A DNA stretch of 64,000 nucleotides from Strigops habroptila (GCF_004027225.2 NC_044302.2:38104949-38168948); one strand, 5' to 3'; positions 1 through 13,700 are shown, counted from the stretch's first letter. Made by a program: numbers and translations. The notes: a model not told the origin generated them from the letters alone.

Positions 1-3000
1 CTCAGTTGAAACACAGGAGCTGTAGACTGTACAGGTAACTTACAGTGTGATAACTACCACAGGTAACTATCATGTGGAGAAAAATGGGAGAGGTCTAAAT
101 CTTGGTAATTCTGTATTTACTTACATTAAATTTCTGTTCCTGTCAAGTTCCTGCAGTCAAATTTAGGAGGATGCTCTAATATCCTGACTCTGGCATGGTT
201 AACTTGTCTGGTCCAAAGCAAGACAGTTGCAGTTACTCGAAATATCACAAAAAAATATGGTTCTCAAAAGTCTACAGCACTGAAAGTTATGGATTTAGGG
301 CCACATTTTAAGGAGTAGCAAAATTATGCACTGTGTTCCTTACACTGTAATTTGTTTGCTAAATAGGTGCTGAGCTATCTTAAATGAACAGTATTGGGCT
401 CTTCACTTTTTGGCTACTTAAGAGTCAAAGTAGGTAAGTACAAGCTTTTCTGTCTTCCTGTGAGAACCAGGAGTATTTACAATATGTTTATAAATGTATG
501 AAGTGCTCAGATGTTATGTGGAAGAACTAACAGAAGGTCATCTTTTTATTGTAGCAACAGGGCAATAAACTGCTCTATATTTGGTGGAGTCCAAATTCTG
601 TTTCATTCAGAAGTTTACCTTAATATCCAGCCACACTGCCTCTCTCCAGCGGTTTCTCCTGAATTCCTGAGGCATCACACTTCATACCTTTTTTATGAGA
701 CTGCACTCCCAAAACACATTGAGCATTTTCCCTCCGCAGCTCTTCCAACAGCCAGTATAAACATCTCACCATACATTAAAAAGTGTTGAATTCTTCTTTG
801 GCAATGCTGAGTAGACTCAGCTCTCACTGAAGTTATTGGGATATGAAATGTTTAGTCCCAAGAAAAGTCAGGCTTGCTAATGTCCATTTGACAGAGTGTC
901 TGTTATAACTTCTTTTTACCTGAACTCTTTTAGTCCCATTTTCTTGTTTTACATAGCTCTTTCTTTTCCAAGAGACCTTTTTTCCTTTAAAATTTCAATT
1001 CTACAGGAAATTGTCTGACTTACAGACTTTTTAAAAAAGGTCTGGCGGTCATCTCTGTGGGAAATGCACTAGGGAAAAGAAAGAGGCAGTAAAAAAATTG
1101 TTGGCCTTCCCCATAAATAGTTAAAAATAAATTTTAAAGTCCTGTTTGGTGACTGACAGCAGAGTTAGGAAGGTTTATAATATTATGGTTGATAACACTA
1201 AAGTTATAATCCTCTGTCCTGCAGGAAAACTCACAGGCATGCCAGCCTATACCCCTGTAGTACTTCACCTAAATCAATGGCTGCCTAAGAGGTACAGGCC
1301 CTGGCACTAAATAGTGTGAAGACAGGACAAGACTCAAAGAGACAAATACTCATGTGCAGGGGTGGAAGGGGGAAGGACCTAAACATAGGTATTGTGTCAC
1401 TGGAAAAAAAATCACCTTATAGTTTGGCATCTTATATTAACTTTTCCCTCCCTGACTCATGTTACCTCCCCTTGAATGTCTGCATGTGCTGTGTAAGCAT
1501 TTTATTTAATTTCTTTTAAATAAAAACCTTGGGCTAAGGTTGACTTTGTTATATTAGTAGAAATCCAAAGTGAACTCCACTGAAACGATCAGGTTTATTC
1601 TGGAATTACACCACAGTAACTTAGATTGGAAACTGTCCCCCTGCCCCTCATTTTATGAAAGTGTTCTCTTGCATGAGTGACAGTTTGATGGAAAATTAGC
1701 CATCTTAGACTTTACTGAGGTATAGGAAGTGTTATCATTACAATATGCCTGAATCTGTTTGTTCTTAGAAATGTGAAGTTTATAAGAGATTTTAAAAAGT
1801 ACAAAATGTTTCCAAGCACCTTTAGGAGCATTTGTCTCAGAGAAACAAACCTTTAAGCTCTTAACCAAGTAGACCCCATGCCATTATGATCCCTTTCCTG
1901 CTCAAATATGCCAAGAAATGAAATAATTGTCTGGTTTTGTTCTAGGATAAAGGATCTAACAACTTGTTTCAACCAAGTCACACTTTGTAAAAGGCTTTCT
2001 ATGGGGGACATTTCAACACTGATAAAAATGATCCTTATTTACAATTCCTCCTTTCTCAAGTCAATTAAAAAGGCCCCATTCATGTGACGATATATTGCAT
2101 TGAATTCAGAAGTCATTCCAGTAACTATTTTACATGAAATATCCAAATCTGAAGCAGTGATATGAGACCATGATAACATGGAAATTACGAACAATAAATA
2201 CTCAATCAGACAAACCTTGCTTTTTGGTCTTTACTGCAGAGATTACAATACTCTTACATGCTTAAGACAAAACCTTTTTTTGTCAACTGAACAATGTCAA
2301 AGGCAAATTAACAATGAATTTGCTTTACAGCAGGTCATGAAAATACCCAATTTACTTTAGCTACAAGCTTTTAAACTAAATACTTATTCCACTGTATAAA
2401 CAAATTGTAAGGTCTAGCAAATACTTGCTTATATTTAACTGTCCAGCTCTTTGTAAAACACTCAAATATCACATGACCTCTTTCTATCACATCAAGTCTA
2501 GCTATATCTTAATGAAAACTCAGTATTTTTACTAAAAATAAATATCTGAGCCTTTTAGATACAAAAAAAAAAAAAACAAAAACCCACAAACCACACTGAG
2601 CAGTAAAGTCTAGTTTTGAGGTTAAAGGTTGAAATAATGTATAGCTATTTGCCTATGGTTTTACCTCACACAAGCAAAGAAGAAGGTACATGGGTTGGTC
2701 ATAATTTGTATTCCCAGTACCCCTGTTTAATATAGCTCATGTATCTTGACCTTTCTTGCCCAGATGCCTACTACATGAACTGCAGCTTAAAAAAGAAGTA
2801 GAAAATAATGACATATTACATATCATCAGGACCATGCTGGTTCTGAGTTAAAATGATTCACTTCTACTCTGAATGCAGAGTAGTTCGTGAACTATTCACA
2901 TCTTTAAAACTAAGAAGCGTGAACAGGTATATATTGTGATATGGCAGAATACGATGCAGACTGCTTCTATATGTAAGAGAGAGTGTCTTGCTTTGCTTCT

Positions 3001-6000
3001 CACTGAAATAGTTGTCAATAAATTAGCAATACTATAAGAAAACTGAGCAGCTTTTAAAGATGGTGGAAAACAGAAATTTTGTAAGTTCATATATGATTAA
3101 CATCTATGACTTTTTAGCTCTCCAAATATTTAAAACGGATTTTTAAATTTCGGCACAGACATAACTGACACATAGAAGAACATGATAATGGTATTTCTAG
3201 TGTTTTTAAACTGAAAACTTCAGGATACTTCACAAACATAGAGAAAATCATTCCCTTTTAAAGTAAAAACATAATTAATAGATAGAGTGGCTACTACATG
3301 TGCTGCTTCATAGTAAATTCTGTGACACCCACTCGAAGTCAAAAGTAAAACAGCAAAAAAAAAAAAAAAAAAAATTCCTGTGATACAAAATTCCAGAAGC
3401 TTTTTCAATAAAAATAAAATAATATTTTCAGAGTTTAACTGTTTAAGATAAAAAGGAGATATACAAAACTGTTTGTTAATTTCAAACAGTAGAAGTAAAA
3501 ATGATTTAATCAAGAACATTACCTATCCCAAGGTAGTGCATACTTAATCTCTTTTTTTTTCTTGTTGTATTTGAAATTAACACTTTAAAAAGTTTCAACG
3601 AAAGCATTTTTTCATCACACAGCCTCAAAAGTACATATTCTGATTATCTGAAATTATTATACTGACCAATTATTCACTGCACAGTAAAAACAACAAGACA
3701 GGACTAAACCTTACTCCCTTGTCCCTGTTTTTGTTCAGGCAGTAGCTTTCACCTGTTAACGTGGCCAAAATTTGTCAAGAATAATATTACCAGAATAATT
3801 AAACCTTAACTTGATTTCCAACAAACACAATCCAGAAAAAAAATAAAATACAATGGGCAGAATCTATTATAGTTTATTTGACTGCTGCACAAAACAAACT
3901 CTGATTGAAATGAGCAAAACTGATTTTAACTATGTTTTCATTGTCTGTTTGTGCTTTAAACAAAAATCAATCTATCTGCTGTGTACATGTCTTTCTTATG
4001 TGTGCACACACAGGAGGTTGGCTGGTGTTGCCTTTACTAATCAAAGAGATTCCTTCTTTTCTAAACAACTTTTCCTTCTGTTTGTTCATCCTGAGAGGTC
4101 ATAATCCCTAGTGGTTTTAGATATAATCTGTTGCTATGGGAATGACTGTGGTGTTACAAAGGGAGGATTATGACCTTTCACTATATAAAAATGTTAGGTT
4201 TCTATTACCTTCTTGAATAGAACTGAAGAATTTTCATTTTAGTGTTGGGAGTTATCTTTCCTAAATGGATGTAGGGCTAACTATCCATGCAGGTAATGTT
4301 TTATCCCTAGTCATTACTGATTGTGCCAATGCTTTGATTTCCAAAAGATAATGAATAACTTACTAAAGAACTGTCAATGGATGAACTGAAGCCTTTAACC
4401 AAGCAGTGAAAGCCTTTGAGTGCTTATAAAGGATTTCTCAGTACATTATAGAGGCTGAAAAATTGCCACTAAATCCTGGCAAAAATAATATAAAGTATAG
4501 CAGGGGAAAAACAAGAATGAGTTTTACACCGTTTTTAATTAATGCAAATTTTCATGTTGCTTCATTTTCTTTCATTATATGATTTAGGATTAAAGAAAGA
4601 AACAAGTCATCACTTGACTGCCTATTGCAAGACATCTCTGGTCTTGACTGATAATAAAAAGGAGTGAATGGTATGAAGCCTAAGGAACAAGGCTCAATCA
4701 CTTTCAGCAATTACTGTGTCTTATTGATAACTTGCAGCTCTATCCTGAAAATGCCATCTCTGGAACAAAGCCTGTCACAGATCAGACTGAATCCATTAAA
4801 AAGCTTTGATTAACATGTCCCTAGGGTGTGCTGGGGAAACTTTTTACACCAAATGACAGCCTATTGCTACTGCTTCTGAATTGCCCTCCTGCAATACTCT
4901 TGTGTTTTAATCTAGTGCACAGTTTAAATTAAAAAACAGCAATGACTTTGTGTGACCTAAATACGAGTCTCTTTTATTCTTTATGGGATTTATCAACTGC
5001 TTGCAGACTAACTGTTCAGAGGAAGCAACAATTAACCTTACTGTGTGTTAGCTAATATTAATTATATATTTCCTGTGCTTTCTTGTGCTAGTGCACATGT
5101 GCCCAGAGAAAGGGTCATATTTAATATGCTCTGCTTAGTGGACAAGAAGCTTTGTGCTTGTCTTCCCTCAAAAATAAATTGTTTGTATTTGACAAGCATA
5201 ACATCAACAATGTTGGCTTTCTTTAGCAGGAGCTGACATTGATGTGTAAATGGATTTCAGTCCTTTTAAAACAGACACACAAAAGCTCTATCTTTCTGGG
5301 CCTCAAATTTCAAGAGGGTAAGGAATTGGCCTTTACACACCCAATCATTTTCCCATCATCCGCTGTGGAAAACAACCCTTATCTATTGTGGATATTATTT
5401 TTGTTACCCTGCAGTCCCTTGTAAGACATATGCTGAACAGTATGCGTCAGGGCCAGCAGGGAATCATACCTGATGAACAACAACAAAAAAAGGATCTTTT
5501 TATACTCCATTAAAATACATATTTAAAAACACCTGCAGGTATAAGAAGCCCTTGCAGGAAACCTGTTTGACGTGATGTGCTAGAATCTAGGAAAGAGACA
5601 TAAAAGAAAATCCTGATCCTGTTCACATGCAGGTCAGTGTTAAAATCACGTTAAACCAATGTTAAAACAGAGCTAAATCCACAGAGAATCAAGTGTCAGA
5701 ATGCTGAGACATTTGGCACAATGGTCATTTATTAGCAGCAATTCAAATTTCCCGTGTGCTGAATCTTTAATGAGGGTTAGTGCTCCTAAGCAGTACCCGG
5801 GCTCCAGCTCGTGCCAGCACTTTTCTGTACCAGGGGGAAGCAAATGGGCAATACTGGGAGAGCAGTTCGACCAGCAGTGGAGAGCCATAGGACAGCCCTT
5901 TTCCCAGGCATAGGTTGTGCCTAAGGTGGATGAGGGGAAGGGGGGGAGGCAGGAGCAGCATGGTGGGCACTGTGTGAGCTCTCTGTCACACAAAACTCTC

Positions 6001-6266
6001 CCTGGGGACGACGGAAGTAGGGAGACAGAGATATGCATTGCTTTGATTGTTTTGAATATCCCCTGCTATCTTCAGAACTACATTACAAAAATAAATGGGG
6101 TGTAAAGTAGCTGTGCTTACCAGTAAGGCGCTGATGGCTATACTGCAATCATGGCAGAAGGAAGCTAAATAGGTTCTGTACCTTTAAAAAACCTAAAGGG
6201 CAATAATCCTCTGTGCATCAGCATTTAAATCTGAAGACAATGGTGGGGAAATAAACACTCTCCTTG
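1..6266. other. Non-coding stretch, no gene seen
   Basis: AT-rich DNA with stop codons frequent in all frames. The open frames are under about 125 codons and none carries a recognisable domain. It contains poly-A tracts (A14 at 2563-2576, A20 at 3355-3374). A locally more GC-rich patch at about 5770-6020 has overlapping open frames on both strands, which reflects composition and not a gene. A possible trace of an old dispersed repeat (a phrase like CTCCACTGAA near 1575) is discussed in the findings. No splice-flanked exon was recognised. Confidence 0.6.
3355..3374. repeat. Poly-A tract, A20
   Basis: An uninterrupted run of 20 A. No retroposed gene body was recognised upstream, so it is annotated only as a mononucleotide repeat. 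Confidence 0.9.
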
Positions 6267-6514
6267 TCAGCAATCCTTCAGGTAGTGCTGCATAAGTACT
6301 ATTTCATGGGAGCAGCACATTCTTCTAGGTTTGCATTGCTCACAACAGCAGTTTTTCACGTCCCAAATGGGATTAATTTTCCTAGAATTAGGACAGTCAG
6401 CACAAGGACATAGTTACCTGTCTCTAGGTTTCCTTTGAATCTCCCCGTGTTTATGGCTGTGCATTTCTAAAGGATGTGCATGCAGATGTTGACTTAAAAA
6501 GTGTGTTTTACAAC
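6267..6514 (+). repeat. 248-bp direct duplication, copy 1
   Basis: This segment recurs at 7362-7609 in the same orientation with a constant offset of 1095 bases and no indel. By eye only four positions differ, all in the first quarter: two in the GCTGCATAAGT/GCTGCGTGAGT stretch and two in CACATTCTTCTA/CACCTTCTCCTA. Flanking bases diverge abruptly at both ends. It carries no long open frame and no recognised repeat family. It could be a recent local duplication or two copies of an unrecognised short repeat. Confidence 0.9.
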
Positions 6515-7361
6515 GTACAGGAGTTGACATCATAAATCTAACAAAAAACAGAGCAACAACCTAGATGTTTAGCTGCTGAGAACAAGTTTGAATAAATATG
6601 CAGGGTTCATGGAAAATAGTTGCTATTGCAACTATTATTGTGCTATTCACATAAAATGATAGGCTAGTATATTTTTAACACCCCTGACAATGTAATTTGT
6701 TGACTTTGCAGATTGACCACCTATGTCTGCTTGACAACAATTGACAAAAGCCTTTCTACACAGGGTAATTGTGGCTACAAATGTGCTTTCAGTGCATCTA
6801 TTACCTTCCCTTCAGCAGGTGTAGCACTTTATTGCTTGATACTACCCTCCCATTTAGAAGTCTGGCTCCAAGCCTCCTTTGTTTCAACCCAGATGCCAGC
6901 CTCTATTTAACAATTCATTAAAAAAAAGAAAGAGACCCGCCCCCAACACCATCTGGAGTAGAACTGATAGGGAAGGGGACTAATTTCTGTACCTTTTTTA
7001 ACTGTCTTAAAGGTGAAAGGATTTGTCAAATCCATTAATGACCTATTTTAGATCTAATAGACACTTCACATTCAAAAAGGATTGTTCAGAAGCTGGTTCA
7101 AACAAAGGCAACAGAAGCAAGGAAGAACATGCACAAGGGGCAAAATGGTTTGGGAAATATAAATCTGCCCAATTATAATTTGAACAAAAACAAGTTGAGA
7201 AACCATACTCTGCTAAAGCACTATTGGCCAAGCACCTCGGCTTTGCATTCATACATAATTAAGCTCTAGACAGCTGCAGGCTTCTCTAATTCAACAGGGC
7301 AGAGGATATCACAATACTAAGTAAGATGCATATATGTGCCTAGAAAAAATTTGGTTTATAT
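6515..7361. other. 847-bp spacer between the duplicated segments
   Basis: Single-copy-looking AT-rich DNA between the two 248-bp copies. It has no long open frame and no recognisable repeat. Confidence 0.6.
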
Positions 7362-7609
7362 TCAGCAATCCTTCAGGTAGTGCTGCGTGAGTACTATTTC
7401 ATGGGAGCAGCACCTTCTCCTAGGTTTGCATTGCTCACAACAGCAGTTTTTCACGTCCCAAATGGGATTAATTTTCCTAGAATTAGGACAGTCAGCACAA
7501 GGACATAGTTACCTGTCTCTAGGTTTCCTTTGAATCTCCCCGTGTTTATGGCTGTGCATTTCTAAAGGATGTGCATGCAGATGTTGACTTAAAAAGTGTG
7601 TTTTACAAC
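7362..7609 (+). repeat. 248-bp direct duplication, copy 2
   Basis: Second copy of the segment at 6267-6514, about 98% identical by eye and the same length. An A/C-rich low-complexity tract (about 7647-7708) follows about 40 bp downstream of this copy; copy 1 has no such tract. Confidence 0.9.
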
Positions 7610-7646
7610 TTCGCCAAAAGGTACAACTTTGCCAACAAGATACATT

Positions 7647-7708
7647 AAAACAAACCCCAAACCACCAAAACAGCAAACAAAACCAACAAAAATCGGCAAA
7701 AATAAAAG
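7647..7708. repeat. A/C-rich low-complexity tract
   Basis: Built mostly of AAAC, CCAAA and ACAA words with almost no T or G. Similar tracts, or their G/T complements, recur at 7854-7913, 18259-18288, 18984-19036, 19687-19878 and 37354-37405. Confidence 0.7.
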
Positions 7709-7853
7709 ACTATTCAAGATGTCAACAAAATGTGAGCTGCGTTCCACAGAATTCCCTTCGTTCTGTCACTGTCTTGTATATAATTTTGTTTTGAGCTTCC
7801 ACAATGTACTAAATTAAAATAAGAAAGAAACTTTCAACAAGTTTCAGGGCACT

Positions 7854-7913
7854 GTTTTTTGTTTTGGATTGGTTTGGTTTGGTTTGGGTTTTTGTTTGTT
7901 TGTTTGTTTTTTT
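7854..7913. repeat. G/T-rich low-complexity tract (GGTTT)n/(GTTT)n
   Basis: Successive GGTTT units followed by GTTT units and a T run. This is a simple-sequence repeat and is not coding. Confidence 0.8.
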
Positions 7914-9684
7914 CAATTAAAGTGATGTTTAAAATATCCATACCTATCTGTTAGGGTATTGTGACATACAGATGGTAGAGTCCAAGGAGATTAAATTTGC
8001 AGGAAAGATAAAGTCTCTCAGTGGGCTTTTTAAGAAGTTCTTTAAACCAAACATTGTCTTGTTTATAGAAGCTGATCCCTTTCTCCATTACAAATCACAT
8101 TTGCCATAAAGACTGAGAAGGCAGCATATTGTAATGCCAATGACTGGTATGATGATCTCAGAAAAGATTGTCATGTGTAGAGAATTTGGCTATTTTCCTT
8201 TGAGGATCATTCAGTTCAGAAAGACTGAAATGTTGTGTCCTGCTAATTGTGTTAAGCTTCTGAAAAATACTGTCTGCTCTCTAAAATGAGTGTAAATCTG
8301 GGTTATTACGGGGTAGAGAATAGGCTGCTCACCGCAAAAAAAAAAAAAAAAAAGAAAAAGGAAATACATTCTATTTTATAGGCTCAGTATTACTGTAAAG
8401 ATGTCATTTGTCAGTTTGACATGGGATCAAAGTTACTTCTTGGAAAATTTTAATATGATTAATCACACCTGGATGGGAAATGTAAAGTTACGATAGCCCG
8501 GGGACAGGACAAATCCAAGTCAGTTAGCACTCAGTTCACCCTTCTGATTGAAACAATGTAAATGCAAAACAAAGATGTAAATATCTGCATTTCTGTACAA
8601 AGCAAAATGAATGGTTTTGTTAGCTGTGCAAAAACAAAGTGAAACTGAACACAGGAGGATGTATGAAATACATAGCCCTTACCTATAAGACAGCAAACCA
8701 CTAGTGCTGATGCTGAATTTGGTACCTACAGAGATCTGGGTTACCATCAATGACGACAAGTTTGATTTTTTTTTTTTTTCTTTTTTAAAATAACCTTAAT
8801 AACAGAAAACTGAAAAGATTGACCCTCTGTGTCTTAGATGCATGTTTCTTTGTTTTTTGCAGTGTAGGTTTCAGCCAAAATGTGAAGCTGTGACTTCATT
8901 TCTTTTTCCCTGATACACAATTAATTGCATGTTTATAACAAAATTTTATAATGATGTGTTCTTTGTTTTCCTACTCAGCCTTCATTTTTCTTTATCCTCA
9001 CAGGTGATGATCTAAATAAGAGGCAAGCAATTAAAAAATAACCAAGACAGCAACAGCAGCAAAGGGTGAAGTTGAGGTTAATTACATTTGTACTTATGAT
9101 AATTATCTTATCAGTTCTGCTTGTGCTGGTCAGTCACAATTCCTCTTTGTTTCATCTCTGTCTTTTTTCCAAAAATGCTCACTTTCTAGCTGAGTTTAAG
9201 AGAAGGAGAACACTTTGGAATATCACGCATTTTTAAGGTATTGAATATTTGACAATCTTGTATCCTGATTTACTGTGAAGCAAACAGACCAACATTTCCA
9301 AAATAATCTTCTGCAGAGTTCTGGAATTAGAATGTTTTTTGCATGCATTAAGAGTTTTAATAGAGCATGACTAAACTATTTGAACACTTGGACTAATATC
9401 TCGGGTGTTAAAATTATGTTCACAGTGGTTTGTATGTCTGTGATAGTTAGAACTGTCATAGCTACTGCAGGTATGCAGGAGGAATCTTAAAGCACAATAA
9501 TCAATCTTATTACTTTCCACCATAAGGAAAGTACTGCTCGATTTTGATCTCAATTATATTGGTGTAAATTTGCAGTACTTTCGCTGAAGTCACCTAGAAT
9601 AACTGCTAAAATAAATGAAAATTTTCCAGATATACATACTTGCACCTGAAATGACAGCTCTATTTGGCTACTTCATCTTGTCTA
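7914..9684. other. Non-coding stretch, no gene seen
   Basis: AT-rich DNA. It includes an A18 run (8336-8353) and a T14 run (8766-8779). Around 9575-9592 it carries a phrase (GGTGTAAATTTGCAGTA, then CGCTGAAGTCA) resembling a dispersed old repeat motif seen again at 58.1 kb. No coding potential was recognised. Confidence 0.55.
8336..8353. repeat. Poly-A tract, A18
   Basis: An uninterrupted run of 18 A, followed by GAAAAAG. Confidence 0.9.
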
Positions 9685-10181
9685 GAAGGACCCCAGGGTC
9701 TTTTTGGCAATGCTTGCTGGATAGCCAGCCATCCAGCCTGCAGCAGTGCACAGGATCATTCTACTTCAGCTTTTCATTTGTCCCTGAGATACTCTGTAAG
9801 GTTCCTGTTGGCTCATTTTTCCTGTCTACCCAGGTGCCCTTAAGTGGTCCAGTTTATCAGCTGCTCACTCTGCCCCCAGGTTTGTGTCTTTCAAACTTGC
9901 TGAGGGTTAATTTCATCTCTCTGGCTGGGATGTTGAGAAAGCTGTTGGACACTTGCCATGACAGTTGTAACCCCAAAGTGTGCCACTCATAAGTGGCTGC
10001 TAGTCTGGCTTCAAACTGTTGACTGCTATCCTGTGAGCCCAAACATCCAACCATGTTGTTTTCTCACCTTCTGTTTCCAGTCACCATCACATCCTTCATG
10101 TTTGTTATTTGTCTGGAGATTGAAGTGAGGCTGCTAGATCCTCCTTTTTCTTGCCTTTTTTCAAAGAAGTGTCAAACATTG
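9685..10181 (-). mobile_element. CR1 LINE fragment (ORF2 reverse-transcriptase region), inverted half
   Basis: Read on the minus strand this stretch matches the reverse-transcriptase part of avian CR1 ORF2 and the region after it. Recognisable antisense landmarks run in the order expected of CR1: AAGGTTCCTGTTGG (9799), CAAACTTGCTGAGGGT (about 9892), the strand opposite a GVPQGS-type motif (9970-9990), and TCCTCCTTTTTCTTGCC (10139). It is degenerate and no ORF2 survives; small open frames on either strand here are chance. Its right edge abuts a plus-strand CR1 3' part at about 10181, so both are probably one insertion with an inverted 5' half. Confidence 0.75.
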
Positions 10182-10702
10182 CGAGACCCCACTTGGAGTA
10201 CTGTGTACACTCCTGAACATAAGAAGGACATGGAGCTATTGGAGCAAGTCCAGAGGAGGCCATGAGAAAGATAAGGGTGCTGGAGCACCTTCTGTATGAA
10301 GACAGGCTGAGAAAGCTGGGGCTGTTCAGCCTGGAGAAGCAAAGGCTGCGTGGATACCTAGTAGCAGCCTTCCAGTATCTGAAGGGGGCCTACAAGGATG
10401 CTGAAGAAGGACTCTTCTTCAGGAACTGTAGTGATAGGACAAAGGGGTAAGGGTTTAAACTTAAACATGGGAAGTTTAGGTTAGATAGAAGAAGAAGTTC
10501 TTTACTGTGAGGGTGGTGAGGCACTGGAACAGGTTGCCCAAGGAAGTGGTAAATGCTCCATCCCTGACGGTGTCCAAGGCCAGGTTAGACAGAGCCTTGG
10601 ATGACAGGGTCTAGTGCTAGGTGTCCCTGCCCATGGCAGGGGGGTTGGAACCAGATGATCTTAAGGTCTTTTCCAACCCAAACCATTCTATGATTCTATG
10701 AT
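10181..10702 (+). mobile_element. CR1 LINE 3' part
   Basis: Classic CR1 3' region in sense orientation: CACTTGGAGTACTGTGT at the left, CTGTTCAGCCTGGAGAAG in the middle, then GAGGCACTGGAACAGGTTGC, CCCATGGCAGG and GTTGGAACCAGATGATC. It ends with CR1 terminal octamers (ATTCTATG ATTCTATG ATT). Short open frames at 10053-10265 and 10262-10450 lie wholly or largely within this repeat and are not genes. It adjoins the inverted ORF2 piece on its left. Confidence 0.93.
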
Positions 10703-13700
10703 TTGTCTTCTTCAAGTCATTGAGGACTGTTCCCAACCTCCATGACATTTCAAAAAGGACAGGCTTACAATGGCATCATACAGCTCTTCCCGCATCCTTA
10801 GAGTTATCACCTCTGGGCTGTGAACCTGTTTATGTTCAAATACCTTAAGCAGTCCCTAACGCAATTCTTCTCCACTGCAGGTAGCACCTCTCCCCCCAGA
10901 TTTTGCTATCATGTGCTGGCACATGCGAAGCCTAGAAGCAGGCATTGTGAGTAAGGTTCAGGCAAAAAAGTAATTTCTTCAATACAAATATCTCTTTCTT
11001 CACACTTTTTTGATATAAAAAAGTTTTGCTTCTGTAAGTCAAGCAAGGTTGTAAAATCTGCAGAAAGGCAGGTTTTCTTGTAAAGTTATTTCTACCGATT
11101 ATCTAAATTTGCCAAAGTGAAGGATTCAGGAAATATGACCAAGTCCATTGTACAGACATATTTAAATGAAGTAAACATTTTTTTCCATGGGGATTAAGTT
11201 CTGCTTTGGCAAGACACTTAAGGGAGAGATACAAGTTTATAGGACTAGTCATGTGTTAGCTCTACTCATGTGCTAGAATATACATATATGGCGGAGCTGA
11301 ATAGACCCACACAGCTGAATTTGTTTCAAATCATTAGTAATTAGCAAGAAGATGAATTACAGAGATCAATAGTTTTCATCTAAATAGCAGGTGAGTTGTT
11401 CATTTGATAATTATTTGTTGCCTACATAGATGGCAAGGCACAAACATGAAGGGTGCTACAGTCACCATACCATTGTATTCCTTCCAGACATTTCCTGCCT
11501 TTCTTCACTGGACAAAGCTAACCAAATACTACTGAACCAGTGCAGTCTGCTAGACAGAAGTGACCACTATCATCTTGCTCATGTTACTATTTAAGATCTA
11601 CAGGAAACTAGACCCTTATCAGGATTACCTCCAGATGCATAGCTCAGTCAAGAATTATTCACCCCAGGTTATGACTAAATCCTCTTGAGAATAAATTTGT
11701 GAACAGTAATCTCTTTATTTCTACTGACAGTCTTTTCTCTTTGCTGCCTCAATATTTTTATCCATGCAACATTTATCTTGTTATAACAAATCATCTTGTT
11801 ATAACAAATAAGAAAACCTCTTCATTTTTTCCATATTTATTTCCTGTTTTGTTATTAGCTCAGAAATACTCAAGATTAAGAGCATAATTTAGAGATCTCT
11901 GATTCTTAACATGGCAGACCCCTCTATTTTTTTCCTAAAAGATAGTACCTTAAGTCATGCCATGTGGCCAATAAATGGTACTGTTAGGTGTCATGTAATA
12001 TCTTTGAAGATGATGTACAGGTAATAGTAATCTCTTACTTAAGATTCTTGTATAAAACTCCTTTTCTGTAGTCGGGTAGCTGATACCCCACAGTATGGTG
12101 AACAAAACCAGAATGACATGGTCCAAGGAGTTTCTCTGGGTACACGTAAAGCAAATAACTGAGGACAGCCCTATGTGGTAGAGCTGCATTTGTCTGCTGG
12201 TCTTGGGGCAAGAAGAAAGGTGAGGATATCTTAAACAGTGACAAGAGACACGCCCCTAAAGCAAAAGTCCGGATGGAGATAATGTTTTGGACAGGATGTT
12301 GCCTGAATGAGGCCACATCCTGTTATTGGATTCCTCACATGTTAAAGGAAGCAAGACTAGATGTTGTCTATAAATAGAAAAGATTACAACAGAGATATGT
12401 AACAACCTTGTCAAATTCTCCAATTATAGAAAAAGCTTTCCAAGTTCAGACTTTGCAAAATGCTACAGACGTAATAAACAAAAAACCCCTCCTGTTTTCT
12501 TTAACTTGTAGAGGACAACAGAGCTTTCTTTTGCTGGCAATGAATACACTTAAACATTGCAATGTAGAATTAACCTTTATGGGTTTGTGTATGCATGAGA
12601 GCAAGACTTTTTATATATATTATGTGAAGAATAATTCATAACAAATATTACTTGATATAATTACTTACTATTATTTATTTTTCTATAATTCAGGAAGTCT
12701 GTAGGCTGCAAATTATTGGAGGATGGGAAAGTAATCTAGGAATGTGATGTATGCTTTTGTTGTACTCTTCCTTACACATGACCTAGTAAAGACAGTATGC
12801 TGGTGGAGACAGCTACAAAAGGACAGTTTATATGCATTATGTTATATGTATGCTCCCATGTAAACACCTGACTTTTGTCCTTTCTTATTTTCCTTAAATG
12901 AAACTAATCAATTTAGAATCAACATATTTGACCATTTTAGATGTTAAAATAAGCAACTCTGCTTATCACCACCCAAGCACACTGATTAAGTTAAAGGCTT
13001 TTGGAACAGTTTTATACAGAATTCACTTTTCTTATGCTTAGTGATTAGACTTCTTGCAGTAGTGATCTCTACCCCAATAACTTTTTCTTTCTTTTTTTTT
13101 TTTGTTCACTTTGACCTATTTTTTTCATATTTCCTGGGAAGGGTTTGTGTAGAGACTGTTACCAGAGAGAGCTACTGCTCTGAAGGAATCTTTTAAAGGC
13201 TATTTTCTACAGATCTATAATGAACAAGTTGTTCTCTTTGTTGGATATGGACCTTTCCACAGCCTTCATAGGAATTTCTAGCTCTTATAAAAGGGATAAA
13301 AAAAAATAGGCTCAAGAGACACGTTTTATTTTGGATTTATTTTTCCTAAACACAGAGCACGTGCTCAGAAAAAAATATTAATGTGATTGTAAATAACTAA
13401 CTGGCACAATTTTAACTAAATTACTGGCCAGTGTTGTGCACACCAGATGACATTCAGCATCATGTCAAATAACTATCTGAATTCACACTGAAAAGAAGTG
13501 CCCAGTGCACTGATTCTATTTGTGCAAAGCTGATGTTTATTTGGGCTGTATGTGGAATTTTGTACTTTTTTTCTTCTATACCATATATATATTAAAATTA
13601 TTTAGTCTATTAAATGGAGATGTAGTCTTTTTTACTACATTTTTCTTCTTCAGTAAAGCAGCAGAAAATCATAAAGGATTAATCTTTCCATAGTGAAGCC

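Noticed and set aside
5673..6105. Overlapping frames on both strands in a GC-richer patch
   Set aside because: Open on three frames at once because of local composition. No conserved motif and no splice or promoter context.
9615..10450. Frames of 125, 70 and 62 codons as possible small genes
   Set aside because: They fall mostly or entirely on the CR1 ORF2 and 3' fragments and carry no product of their own.
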